The position numbers and the translations under genes are program-made. Below the pieces are notes generated by a model. It saw only the letters and a program-made list of their open reading frames with translations, was not told the origin of the DNA and made no database searches. This document shows, piece after piece, positions 1 through 10,481 of a stretch of 64,000 nt of DNA. Origin of the DNA: Petrosia ficiformis (lineage: Eukaryota > Porifera > Demospongiae > Haplosclerida > Petrosiidae). The stretch covers positions 6,842,347 to 6,906,346 of the forward strand of contig OX345641.1 of assembly GCA_947044365.1 (NCBI GenBank). Direction: 5' to 3'. How positions within the stretch are numbered: the stretch's first letter is position 1; each line of letters begins with the position of its first letter.

Positions 1-350
1 TATAATGATGAAATACATGCCAACACTGTTGCATACACAAATATTATAGTAAGCATTGGAAAAATCACTTTGGTGGGTTCTGTTTGACAACACAATTAAA
101 AGCTCTAGTGGCTTCACCTGTTGTAAGATGAAAGAATGGGCACATCATAGTGAGAAGACGATACTAATTCCTTGCAACATTTCAAAAGTATTTGAAGAAA
201 ATTAACTTGCTAAAAAGAAGAGCAAAGAACTCTGTAAAATAAAAGATTCTCTTTACTTCATATATTAAAACCTGATATAGCTTATACAACTGTGCATTTC
301 ATATGCATAATGTATGTGTATCATTTCTGTAAGAATGGCTTTGAATTTAA

Positions 351-381
351 TAATTATAATAATAATAATAATAATAATAAT
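351..381. repeat. (AAT)n microsatellite
   Basis: Run of AAT/ATA triplets downstream of A1. The equivalent positions in the next tandem units (7071-7133 and 14195-14254) carry much longer runs, so the array length differs between copies. Confidence 0.9.
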
Positions 382-561
382 ACAAAGCATTAACAAAGAA
401 TATTATATTATTAAGTGACAAAGATATTATTAAGTTAATATAAATTAAAAAAGAATTCAAATTTCACATACTACATGTTAAATAATCGTTTAATTAAAAG
501 TAAAAAAAATTAATGATGATAAATAAGTTACCAGAGATTAGAGCAGAACCATAATCATTAT

Positions 562-1602
562 TTATTGACATTGAGTACAATCAAATACTTCCGGACAATG
601 AGATAATCTATTTTTATAGAATGTGTACTGCTCTTCAGTAAGGTTTGTTTCTCCACATTTATTGAAATTACAATAAAACCATGTACACTCATTCATAGCA
701 TCTGATGGATCAGATTGAAGATCATTAAGAATATCATCTGCTAACAACATATTAATTGCAGTTGGGAGAACATCTTTTGAAAAACTCTCAACTGAGCATT
801 CCAAATTAACACCAAGTTCTAGCTTTTATCTACAGGATGATAGAAACAAGTCATACCATGTAAAATAATTATTAATGTGTTGTGATTACAAAAAGCTTGT
901 TACAGAATGGATATTTGAAATTATAGAAATAGAGTCCCCATGTTATTAATAATGCTCATGTAGTGAAATATAATACTAAATAGATGTTGCTTGGTGCCAA
1001 TTATATTAGGAATAAATATAACTCAATCATAATCTATAATTATAATATAATTATAATATAATTATCATTATATGCAAGTTAGTAGTTATATACATACCCA
1101 TTCACAACCATCTATTAGTAAGGCTTTGACCAGATGGCTAGTTGCTTGTATTGTCTCTGAACTGATTTTGTCTGCATCTAATTCACTACTGTATGATGAT
1201 CCATTAAGATGATTGACTATTTCAATTAATTGTGTGAATTGCTTCAAGATTTCCTTTAATATCATTTTTTCTGCTTGGTTATAATTGCTACCACCCTATG
1301 GATAGAGAGATCACTGAATGATTAAGTGTTTATAATAATTGTATTGCATCTAATTATTGTTTCATAATTAGTGTGCAAGTAAATAAACAAAAGCATATAG
1401 AATAATAATATAATATAATATAGATTCTATATCTGATGCTTACCAGTAAGTATACTGTGGCGTTAAGTCCTCCTTCTAGATTCTCTTGTGATATTTGAGT
1501 CTCATCAATTTGTCTGCTCTTACGGAGAGGCAGACAATTTCCTACAGTAGCTATAGCTACTAAAAGCAGAAGAGAGACAATCATCTTGTGGCTATGCTCC
1601 AT
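562..1602 (-). CDS. Small secreted cysteine-rich protein, type A, copy 1 (A1); exon 3 frame shifted
   Basis: Family not recognised. Exons on minus: 1444-1602, 1098-1295, 562-829; both introns are GT-AG, the first two exons end in phase 0. Exon 1 encodes Met, a hydrophobic signal-peptide core ending near Val-Gly-Asn-Cys, and an Asn-Ala-Thr sequon. Exon 2 ends Cys-Glu-Trp and lacks three codons (Tyr-Asn-Glu) present in A2/A3. Exon 3 begins with 25 rather than 24 bases before the conserved Leu-Glu-Cys: one extra base at about 819-820 puts a stop eight codons in. An alternative AG seven bases further into the exon (new start at 822) would restore the frame, so it may be a live gene with a shifted acceptor or a young pseudogene. 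AATAAA overlaps the stop. TATA box at 1718-1727. Confidence 0.75.
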
Positions 1603-3320
1603 TACTAATTTGCAATTTCAATCTTGTAAAAGGGAGTATTTAAAACTCTGGATATATTTTCTTATCTTGTCCTGTTGAGTCTTCTTGTATTGATAGTTTG
1701 GTGTGTAACAGAATAGTCTTTTATATACTTTAGGTGGAGCTGGAATCTGGAATGATTTGTTCTTGCTATTCATGTTGATGTAATCCCTGAGATCATTCAT
1801 TGGCATAGTAACAAGCAATTGGAACTAATTTGTGTAATTATGTTGATGTTAAAGTTTGATTTCAGAGTTTTGGAATGTAAATTAATGAGCTCCACCTGTT
1901 CTTACTCGAAAGTCTCCAAGCACTTTGTAGGACTCAGTGTTCTCCCTCTTTTGACTGCAACTGGGGCAAACAAGACAACCCCACTGTAAGTTTGGACCAA
2001 CTACACCCACAATATTTGGTTTCACAGCAAGAGATATGTCTCAGATACCTACTACGGGCGGGCCACTGAATCGCCAAATTTTGTGGGCGGAGAGGGGCTG
2101 CACCCCCTTCGAACCCCCATTAACTGGAGGCACCCCTTCAAAATTCCCCTCGTAGTTTATATTTAGGGCAAAAGGTGGCCTAAAAACCATAAACCTTTGT
2201 AGCCATATTCATGGCTTATCCCTGACACCAATTACAAACACTTTAAGTGCTTCAAAATGCTAGGAACGCACTCCCAACTGTGTATGGATCGAATGTGTAA
2301 CATCAGTCCTCTAAGGGTTAACTTAACTTAATAAGTTCTGTTGGTTCATGATATAGTATTATGTGACCAACTTAATATTCAGGAGTTCAATTGTACTATA
2401 GATTCTGTCATCTCATTAATATTCTGCTTGCTATTAGATAACATCACTCAGTCTATAATAACTAAAGGTCACTCACATTCACCTTTACCTCAGAAAAATG
2501 TTCCCAACCTTAGTTTGGAATGACCAACAATCTTTTCACCTATACCATTTTCATATAATTATTCTTCCCGTTCTTTTTTGTGTATGTTAAATTTCAATCC
2601 ACTGCTTCATTATTGAGTTACAATATAATCATGTATTAACCTTATGACATTAAGCTATACATTATATTACATATAAAGTCATCACATCATAGTTTTGAGG
2701 ACATTGTGAATGTGAACAGACTATAGCTAATGTCACTCACTCTATAATAACTACATGAAATGATAAACCTATAATAATACACACACATTGTTTGTATGTA
2801 CACTCTATGTTTTCGTGATTACATTGCATAACAATAAGAGTTTTAAGATTTCTGTTGGTTACTTATTACTTCCTGTACTCTATTCTGTCTGCTATGATAC
2901 GTACACATTCTTCCACCTTGGATACACACAGTTGCATGCACCTACTGATGATCATATATACATTGCAATTTAAATGTCATTACAATGATCAAATAAGGAA
3001 ATACTCAATGTATAATTAGCTGTATTCATGGTCCAAGTTTATAATAATTATAAGGAAGTCAATAATTAGTTGGTGTCTAACAATTGACTAAAGCTGTTAA
3101 ATAATTTTTACTGAAAGCCAATTGATAGTTACAGTTGCAATGAGATAAGTTCAACACACAAACTATGTGTGAATTGTGAAATGTACATTTCCAGATCCAC
3201 TTTGTGTATATAAGAAAGTTCTGTCGCACAGCAGACATCACAACAAACAGAACAAGATAAGGAATACATCGAGATATTTCATTAGACAAGATAATAATTA
3301 TAAATTTGCAAATTAGTACA
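1603..3320. promoter_or_regulatory. Divergent promoter region between A1 and B1
   Basis: Holds two opposed TATA boxes: TATATAAAAG read on minus at 1718-1727 for A1, and TATATAAG at 3207-3214 for B1, each followed by a similar TTCTGTY(A/G)CAC-type start region. Between them lie a piggyBac-like MITE fragment (1890-2321) and a stretch at about 2466-2735 homologous to intergenic DNA of the C/D array (46.0-46.24, 55.74-55.96 and, inverted, 60.28-60.47 kb). Whether the promoters are co-regulated is inference. Confidence 0.6.
1890..2321 (-). mobile_element. Truncated piggyBac-like MITE in the A1/B1 intergenic region
   Basis: Its end at 2304-2321 reads CAGTCCTCTAAGGGTTAA, matching the terminal repeat and TTAA target of the complete element at 25969-26532; the interior also matches that element in reverse orientation and is locally GC-rich against the AT-rich surroundings. 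The other end is missing; homology starts near 1890. The corresponding place in the A3/B3 intergenic region has no copy. Confidence 0.7.
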
Positions 3321-4383
3321 ATGAATTGCAGCTATCAGAGAATTATTTGCCTTCTACTTTTAACAGCTATGGTCTTCATAGGAAGTTGTCAAGCTATCCA
3401 AGAAAGTGATGTGACTAATACACGCATAAATCTAAAAGAAGGGCTCAGGGACACTTTAAGGATACTGGTGAGTGTCATGAATTTGTATTACCACTTTGAA
3501 CCAACAATCGTGATCAATTATAATGAAATATTTAATCTTTCATTTATCTCTCCATAGCGTCTTAGCACAAACATTCCAAAAACTAATCATAAGACAATTG
3601 AGTCAATTTTAAAAGGACTATTTGATTATGGTGCTCCAGTTGAACATGTCACAGGAATACTTGACAGTAATGGATCAGGTGCAGAGGAAACCATACCAAA
3701 GACACTCCAAAGTCCTAATATCATTTTTGAAGCAGTATTAAAAGATGCTTGTGAATGGGTAAGCAACATAGACTGTGGAAACAATATTATATTTTGAATA
3801 AAAAGACTGCAAGACACATGTCCAGGAAAAATATCCGGACAGCTGGGGTTTGAATCCAGCACCTTTGATTACTAGTCAGATGCTCCATTCCTCCGAACTG
3901 GCCCATACGTGTGACTAGAAATCACAAGATCATGGTTTCAAGCACCAGCTGGTCCACATTTTTTTTCTGGACCTGTGTTTCTCTCTTTATTCATAAACAT
4001 ATACACAAACTAATTGTTCAGAATAATAAATAAATTCCACGTTAAAAATACCAGCTATACGGTATTATAAATCTGTACTCACATGTACATTAATTAGTTG
4101 ATTTGTCATCCTATAGGCAAAAACAAAACTTACTAATAATGCTCTAAACTGCTCTGATGAAAATAGTTTCATGGAAGTTTTGATGCCAGTTGCAGTTATA
4201 GCAGTAGCTGAAGATATGAAGAAAAATATGGAAGATCTTCACCAGGATAACTTTCAAACATCAACTTGTAAATGGTTTTTCTGTACTTTCAAATGTGGAA
4301 ACACCACAGTTAGTGAACAGCAGTACAACTATATGGCTGATAAACTAGATTGTGACAATGATTCTTGTGATCAATGTCAATAA
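3321..4383 (+). CDS. Small secreted cysteine-rich protein, type B, copy 1 (B1)
   Basis: Family not recognised; 204 residues. Exons 3321-3467, 3558-3758, 4117-4383, with phase-0 GT-AG introns. The ATG at 3321 is chosen because it follows a TATA box (3207-3214) at suitable spacing and begins a signal peptide (hydrophobic core Ile-Cys-Leu4-Thr-Ala, then Gly-Ser-Cys-Gln-Ala). The mature part has eight cysteines at about 114, 128, 167, 172, 176, 195, 200 and 203; exon 2 ends Cys-Glu-Trp and exon 3 has Cys-x-Trp-Phe-x-Cys followed by Lys-Cys-Gly. Same cysteine layout and exon phases as divergent neighbour A1, so the two are paralogues. Intron 2 contains an inverted pair of SINE-like sequences absent from B3. 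AATAAA at 4504-4509. Confidence 0.85.
3796..3994. mobile_element. Inverted pair of tRNA-derived SINE-like sequences in B1 intron 2
   Basis: On minus, a tRNA-like head (GGAGCATCTGACTAGTAATC, then a B-box-like GGATTCAAACCCC) is followed by a tail with TCCTGGACATGTG; on plus, a second head with GGTTTCAAGCACC has a similar tail (TCTGGACCTGTG). The two halves meet head to head and form a long imperfect palindrome. Confidence 0.6.
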
Positions 4384-4877
4384 TAGTCTATTTAAACTCT
4401 TACAATTAATAATAATTAAATATTTTTATTACAATGTCAATTATTAATTAGTATACATACATCTTTTATAGTTCTTCTATTTTGAATTATTTGTTTCTTA
4501 CATAATAAATATCATACATATAATTGATTCACACATGCATGCCCAGTGGATGTTAGGATTCAAATTTAGTAAGTAATAAAATATTATACATGATTGATAG
4601 TGCAGAATGGAATACGTAATATAGTTGTCTCTCTGTTTCTATAATTATAATTATATATATATATATATATATATAGAATAATAAAAAAATGTTTTTAAAT
4701 AAAAGAGTATGTAGGAATATATATCAAAACCGAAAAAGCACAGGAACAAGATGGCTTTGGCAATAAAATGAAATACCACTTCCACATAACAACAGTATCA
4801 CTTCTTTGTGTTTTGCCTTTACTCTAGCTGTGTATATATATTGATATATATATATTATATATATATATATATATAGT

Positions 4878-5307
4878 ATGATGGTGACATCATCCCTTTG
4901 ATGTGGTGAGTCCTATATAGACCTTCCATGTGCACACTATGCAGGAGATGTCACCATTATACAATATATTGTATATAGTATGCTAATAGGTCCTATATAC
5001 TGAATATAGGACCCTTGTTTTGTGTCCTCGGATGTGATATAGCACAGGCTCGGGCTATATCACATCCTCGAACACAAAACTCAGGTTCTATATTTTGTAT
5101 ATAGGACGTAATAGCATACTATATAATATACATATACATATATATATATATAGTATGCTAATAGTCCTATATGCAGTATATAGGACCTAATAGCATACTA
5201 TATACAATATATTGTATGATGGTGACATCTCCTGCATAGTGTACACATGGAAGATCTATATACAATATATAGGACTCACCACATCAAAGGGATGATGTCA
5301 CCATTAT
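4878..5307. mobile_element. Foldback (long inverted repeat) element
   Basis: Arms of about 200 bases: ATGATGGTGACATCATCCC near the left end returns as its complement at the right end, and the whole left arm (including TGCAGGAGATGTCACCAT) is mirrored. The centre is a hairpin with GATGTGATATAGC opposed to GCTATATCACATC around 5032-5068. Related copies lie at 12043-12414, 34497-34657, 34745-34980 and 37418-37679. No coding capacity, so a non-autonomous element. Confidence 0.75.
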
Positions 5308-5825
5308 AATAATAATGATAATATATTATAGTAGTTGAGATTTGTAATAAAATTCAAGTTGAGTACATTGACATTCACTGAGTTATTATATGTTTGTTGT
5401 TAATTAATAAAATAATTTATAGTTCTAAACTAAAATCCAGAAGTGAAACACGAGACCTACCTTGTATAATTAAACTTATTTACAATTGGATTAAAATTAA
5501 GGAGAAAGAAAACAAACTTCTGATTTTGATTACAAAATCTGAGACCGGCAAGCAATTAAAATGATGAGGTAAGTATTTTGCAATACTGACTACGATTATA
5601 ACATAGTCACTTTTATGTTTACCAACATGCAAGCGCATTTGATAGTGTATAATCCATATAGTATTATAGGATAAATTAAACTTTTTTTAATTTGGCTAAA
5701 TAGATTATCGTGCTGTGCGGATTATAATTAATAAGTGAAAGTCATCAGGTATAGAAGAGTAATTATTGATACGTATTCTCCCATTATATGTGTATCAAAT
5801 CCATTATGGCACTAGCACCTGCTGG

Positions 5826-6106
5826 CAGGGGTGGGTCTAGAAATTTGGTAAGGTAGGGCAAAGCATACGGGGAAAATTTATTGAATAATTCATTAATCAT
5901 GAGGGGTGTGGTCACTTAATTTAGGCTATGCGCAATAATAGATTATCTTCTGTGTCCAAATTTTAGTTATAATTGACTCCACCCTTCATGTCATGTATGT
6001 AAACAACTCACAAAAATTTAATTTTTCAAATAAATTTTCATACAAGTATAAACTTAGGGGGCCAATTGCCCTCCCTGCACCCACCCCCCCTGTAGACCCG
6101 CCCCTG
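5826..6106. mobile_element. hAT-type MITE with 8-base target duplication
   Basis: Terminal inverted repeats CAGGGGTGGGTCTA and TAGACCCGCCCCTG, flanked on both sides by the identical 8-mer CCTGCTGG (5818-5825 and 6107-6114). CAGGGGYG termini with 8-base duplications are typical of hAT elements. It is 281 bases long and non-coding. The same insertion is in unit 2. Confidence 0.85.
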
Positions 6107-7070
6107 CCTGCTGGGATATATACTACTGCATGAACCCACATATTTATTTGACTGATCTAATGATTGACAGTTTTACAATATTTTTTGTTTTACATGGCAC
6201 AAGTAGGGAGATCAGTCAATTTACATCATGCACAGTAAATCATAATGAGGAGAGCATTTAAAAAATAGAAAGTAAAAAAGAAACTTTACTTAGCACAGAG
6301 AGATCCAGAGTTGAATATATTGATCTTCTGTTAGTATATTCATTTTCACATCAACATTGTACATGGAAGAGATCATTTGTGGGGTTTTAATTAAATGTAT
6401 AATATGCTTGTAATAGTAATTCCATACAAAAATTGCATAATATAAAGAAGAGATTCATGGCAACACAGTTGCATGCATAAACATTTACAGGTAATTTCAT
6501 AACGTAATAATAGAACTTCCTTCATTATGCAATCTGTACATTCACTTTAGTGGGTTCTGTTGGGCAACACAATTAAAGCAGTAATGAGCTCCACCTGTTG
6601 CAAAATACCGGGAAAAGCAGATGATAATAAGAGAGTTTATTTGTAATTAAGCAGACAATACTACATCCATACAAAATTTCAAACTCTATACACAACAATG
6701 ACATACAATGTATATGAGCAGAACAAACATTGACATGTTAGTTAAAACAACACTAACAGTCACATTGCCTTTTAGTTTCTCCGAATGAAATAGATTACAA
6801 GTCATTTCAACTTCTTGATGTACAGGTACCAATTTAAAATTCTATTATGGTAGAATCCATTTTCTTGACAGCAAAACACATTATAGAATGCAATACAGCT
6901 AAACCCCAAATATTTGTCTGATCTAATGATCAAGTTCAATCAATATTTGTTGTATTTCGAGAAAAATAATATTTCTCTTCACATCATAATAATTTCTATT
7001 GTTGTTAATCTTGCATTGTTCATGCATGATGAAATATGAATTTATGTCATCTCTGTAAGATTGAGTTTGG

Positions 7071-7120
<50 letters not shown>

Positions 7121-7448
7121 TAATAATAATAATTTGGAGGAGGGCTATCTGGTAACAAGTGACTTGATGATTTTTTCGGCTAACATAATAAGAGAAGTTG
7201 GAAAGCTCCAAGCCCTTCGCCTTAGTTTATCCCCCTCTCATTCAATCTCACATTTGTTCCAATGGCTGTCTATCTGTTTATGGCGTGGAAATGCCTGTCT
7301 ATGGGCCTCTCGATTGCCCATCATATCATCATCTGAAGACGGGATATTATGACTTCAAATTAGCACCAATAAATAACTTGTTTTTATTTTATTTTCTTTT
7401 ATTTTCTGTTTTAATAATAATAAATAGTATATCATAATATACTATTGT

Positions 7449-7490
<42 letters not shown>

Positions 7491-7715
7491 GTAATAATAA
7501 TAATAATAATATTAAAAATAACAATAAATATTATATTACAAAGTGATCATGAAATTAAAATGACCTGAAATGCTGCGAAAAGGTTATATAAATTATAAAA
7601 GAATTCGAATTTCTTATAGTACAGGTTAAATAATTATTGTTTAGTTAAAAGTAAAAAAAATTAATGGTGAAATAAAGCATAATAGTTACCAGTGATTAGA
7701 GCAGAAACATATTAT

Positions 7716-8752
7716 TTATTGACATTGAGTACAATCAAATACTTCCGGACAATGAGATAATCTATTTTTATAGAATGTGTACTGCTCTTCGGTAAGGTTT
7801 GTTTCTCCACATTTATTGAAATTACAATAAAACCATGTACACTCATTCATAGCATCTGATGGATCAGATTGAAGATCATTAAGAATATCATCTGCTAACA
7901 ACATATTAATTGCAGTTGGGAGAACATCTTTTGAAAAACTCTCAACTGAGCATTCCAAATTAACACCAAGTATAGCTTTTATCTACAAGATGATAGAAAC
8001 AAGTCATACCATGTAAAATCATTATTAATGTATTGTGATTACGACAAGCTTGGATATTTAAACTTATTATTATAGAGCCCCCATGTTATTAATAATGCTC
8101 ATGTAGTCAATTGTACTGAAATATAATACTAAATAGTTGTGCTTGTTGCCAATTATATTAGGAATAAATAAACCTCAATCATAATCTATAATTATAATAT
8201 AATTATCATTATATGCAAGTTAGTAGTTATATACATACCCATTCACAACCATCTGTTAGTAAGGCTTTGACCAGATGGCTAGTTGCTTGTATTGTCTCTG
8301 AACTGATCTTGTCTGCATCTAATTCACTACTGTATGATGATCCATTAAGATGATTGACTATTTCATTATACTCAATTAATTGTGTGAATTGCTTCAAGAT
8401 TTCCTTTAATATCATTTTTTCTGCTTGGTTATAATTGCTACCACCCTATGGATAGAGAGATCACTGAATGATTAAGTGTTTATAATAATTGTAATGCATC
8501 TAATTATTGTTTCATAATTAGTGTGTAAGTAAATAAACAAAAGCATATAGAATAATAATATAATATAATATAGATTCTATATCTGATGCTTACCAGTAAG
8601 TATACTGTGGCGTTAAGTCCTCCTTCTAGATTCTCTTGTGATATTTGAGTCTCATCAATTTGTCTGCTCTTACGGAGAGGCAGACAATTTCCTACAGTAG
8701 CTATAGCTACTAGAAGCAGAAGAGAGACAATCATCTTGTGGCTATGCTCCAT
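7716..8752 (-). CDS. Small secreted cysteine-rich protein, type A, copy 2 (A2)
   Basis: Best reference copy of type A; 210 residues, function unknown. Exons on minus: 8594-8752, 8239-8445, 7716-7982, each a whole number of codons. Residues 1-23 form a signal peptide; Asn-Ala-Thr near residue 47 is an N-glycosylation sequon. Eight mature cysteines at about 120, 133, 170, 175, 180, 200, 206 and 209, aligning in order with those of B2. Exon 3 carries Cys-Thr-Trp-Phe-Tyr-Cys, then Lys-Cys-Gly-Glu-Thr. TATA (TATATAAAAG on minus) at 8868-8877, about 115 bases upstream of the ATG. AATAAA overlaps the stop codon. Exon 3 is in frame here, showing that the extra base in A1 is derived. Confidence 0.85.
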
Positions 8753-10481
8753 TACTAATTTGCAATTTCAATCTTGTAAAAGGGAGTATTTAAAACTCTG
8801 GATATATTTTCTTATCTTGTCCTGTTGAGTCTTCTTGTATTGATAGTTTGGTGTGTAACAGAATAGTCTTTTATATACTTTAGGTGGAGCTGGAATCTGG
8901 AATGATTTGTTCTTGCTATTCATGTTGATGTAATCCCTGAGATCATTCATTGATGCATAGTAACAAGCAATTGGAACTAATTTGTGTAATTATGTTGATG
9001 TTAAAGTTTGATTTCAGAGTTTTGGAATGTAAATTAATGAGCTCCACCTGTTCTTACTCGAAAGTCTCCAAGCACTTTGTAGGACTCAGTGTTCTCCCTC
9101 TTTTGACTGCAACTGGGGCAAACAAGACAACCCCACTGTAAGTTTGGACCAACTACACCCACAATATTTGGTTTCACAGCAAGAGATATGTCTCAGATAC
9201 CTACTACGGGCGGGCCACTGAATCCCCAAATTTTGTGGGCGGAGAGGGGCTGCACCCCCTTCGAACCCCCATTAACTGGAGGCACCCCTTCAAAATTCCC
9301 CTCGTAGTCTATATTTAGGGCAAAAGGTGGCCTAAAAACCATAAACCTTTGTAGCCATATTCATGGCTTATCCCTGACACCAATTACAAACACTTTAAGT
9401 GCTTCAAAATGCTAGGAACGCACTCCCAACTGTGTATGGATCGAATGTGTAACATCAGTCCTCTAAGGGTTAACTTAACTTAATAAGTTCTGTTGGTTCA
9501 TGATATAGTATTATGTGACCAACTTAATATTCAGGAGTTCAATTGTACTATAGATTCTGTCATCTCATTAATATTCTGCTTGCTATTAGATAACATCACT
9601 CAGTCTATAATAACTAAAGGTCACTCACATTCACCTTTACCTCAGAAAAATGTTCCCAACCTTAGTTTGGAATGACCAACAATCTTTTCACCTATACCAT
9701 TTTCATATAATTATTCTTCCCGTTCTTTTTTGTGTATGTTAAATTTCAATCCACTGCTTCATTATTGAGTTACAATATAATCATGTATTAACCTTATGAC
9801 ATTAAGCTATACATTATATTACATATAAAGTCATCACATCATAGTTTTGAGGACATTGTGAATGTGAACAGACTATAGCTAATGTCACTCACTCTATAAT
9901 AACTACATGAAATGATAAACCTATAATAATACACACACATTGTTTGTATGTACACTCTATGTTTTCGTGATTACATTGCATAACAATAAGAGTTTTAAGA
10001 TTTCTGTTGGTTACTTATTACTTCCTGTACTCTATTCTGTCTGCTATGATACGTACACATTCTTCCACCTTGGATACACACAGTTGCATGCACCTACTGA
10101 TGATCATATATACATTGCAATTTAAATGTCATTACAATGATCAAATAAGGAAATACTCAATGTTTTTTAACCATAATTAGCTGTATTCATGGTCCAAGTT
10201 TATAATAATTATAAGGAAGTCAATAATTAGTTGGTGTCTAACAATTGACTAAAGCTGTTAAATAATTTTTACTGAAAGCCAATTGATAGTTACAGTTGCA
10301 ATGAGATAAGTTCAACACACAAACTATGTGTGAATTGTGAAATGTACATTTCCAGATCCACTTTGTGTATATAAGAAAGTTCTGTCGCACAGCAGACATC
10401 ACAACAAACAGAACAAGATAAGGAATACATCGAGATATTTCATTAGACAAGATAATAATTATAAATTTGCAAATTAGTACA
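8753..10481. promoter_or_regulatory. Divergent promoter region between A2 and B2
   Basis: Copy of the A1/B1 region. TATA for A2 at 8868-8877 (minus), for B2 at 10368-10375 (plus); the piggyBac-like MITE fragment lies at about 9042-9473. A short insertion (TTTTTTAACC-like) near 10162 is the most visible difference from unit 1. Confidence 0.6.
9042..9473 (-). mobile_element. Truncated piggyBac-like MITE, unit 2 copy
   Basis: Duplicate of the 1890-2321 insertion; the preserved end CAGTCCTCTAAGGGTTAA is at 9456-9473. Shared position shows that it was present before the unit 1/unit 2 duplication. Confidence 0.7.

Larger units (their letters stand above)
480..7630. repeat. Tandem duplication unit 1 (A1/B1), about 7.15 kb
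   Basis: Nearly base-for-base the same as 7631-14745 (genes, intergenic DNA and inserted MITEs). Homologous landmarks are offset by 7,152-7,161 bases, the small differences being indels. Sequence before about 480 is only loosely similar to the stretch preceding unit 2, so the recent duplication boundary lies near here. Boundaries are approximate. Confidence 0.85.
4384..7715. other. Intergenic region between B1 and A2
   Basis: No gene seen. Holds the B1 3' end, a fragment of the CAAAACCGAAAAAGCAC element (4727-4815), a TA-rich run, a foldback element (4878-5307), a hAT-type MITE (5826-6106) and AAT microsatellites at 7071-7133 and 7451-7512. Short open frames around 7134-7437 sit between the microsatellites and show no domain or splice context. 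Confidence 0.7.

Noticed and set aside
562..804. Stand-alone 80-residue protein in exon 3 of type A
   Set aside because: It begins with TTG and lies downstream of a consensus acceptor continuing the frame of exon 2; it is an exon, not a gene.
3306..3320. Five extra upstream codons (TTG start) for B1, also at 10467 and 16871
   Set aside because: Not an ATG; they would precede the signal peptide with polar residues. The ATG at 3321 (and equivalents) fits the TATA spacing.
7134..7437. Open frames between AAT microsatellites (also at 14255-14551)
   Set aside because: Overlapping frames, no signal peptide or domain, one frame differs by indel between the two copies, and no promoter or splice context.
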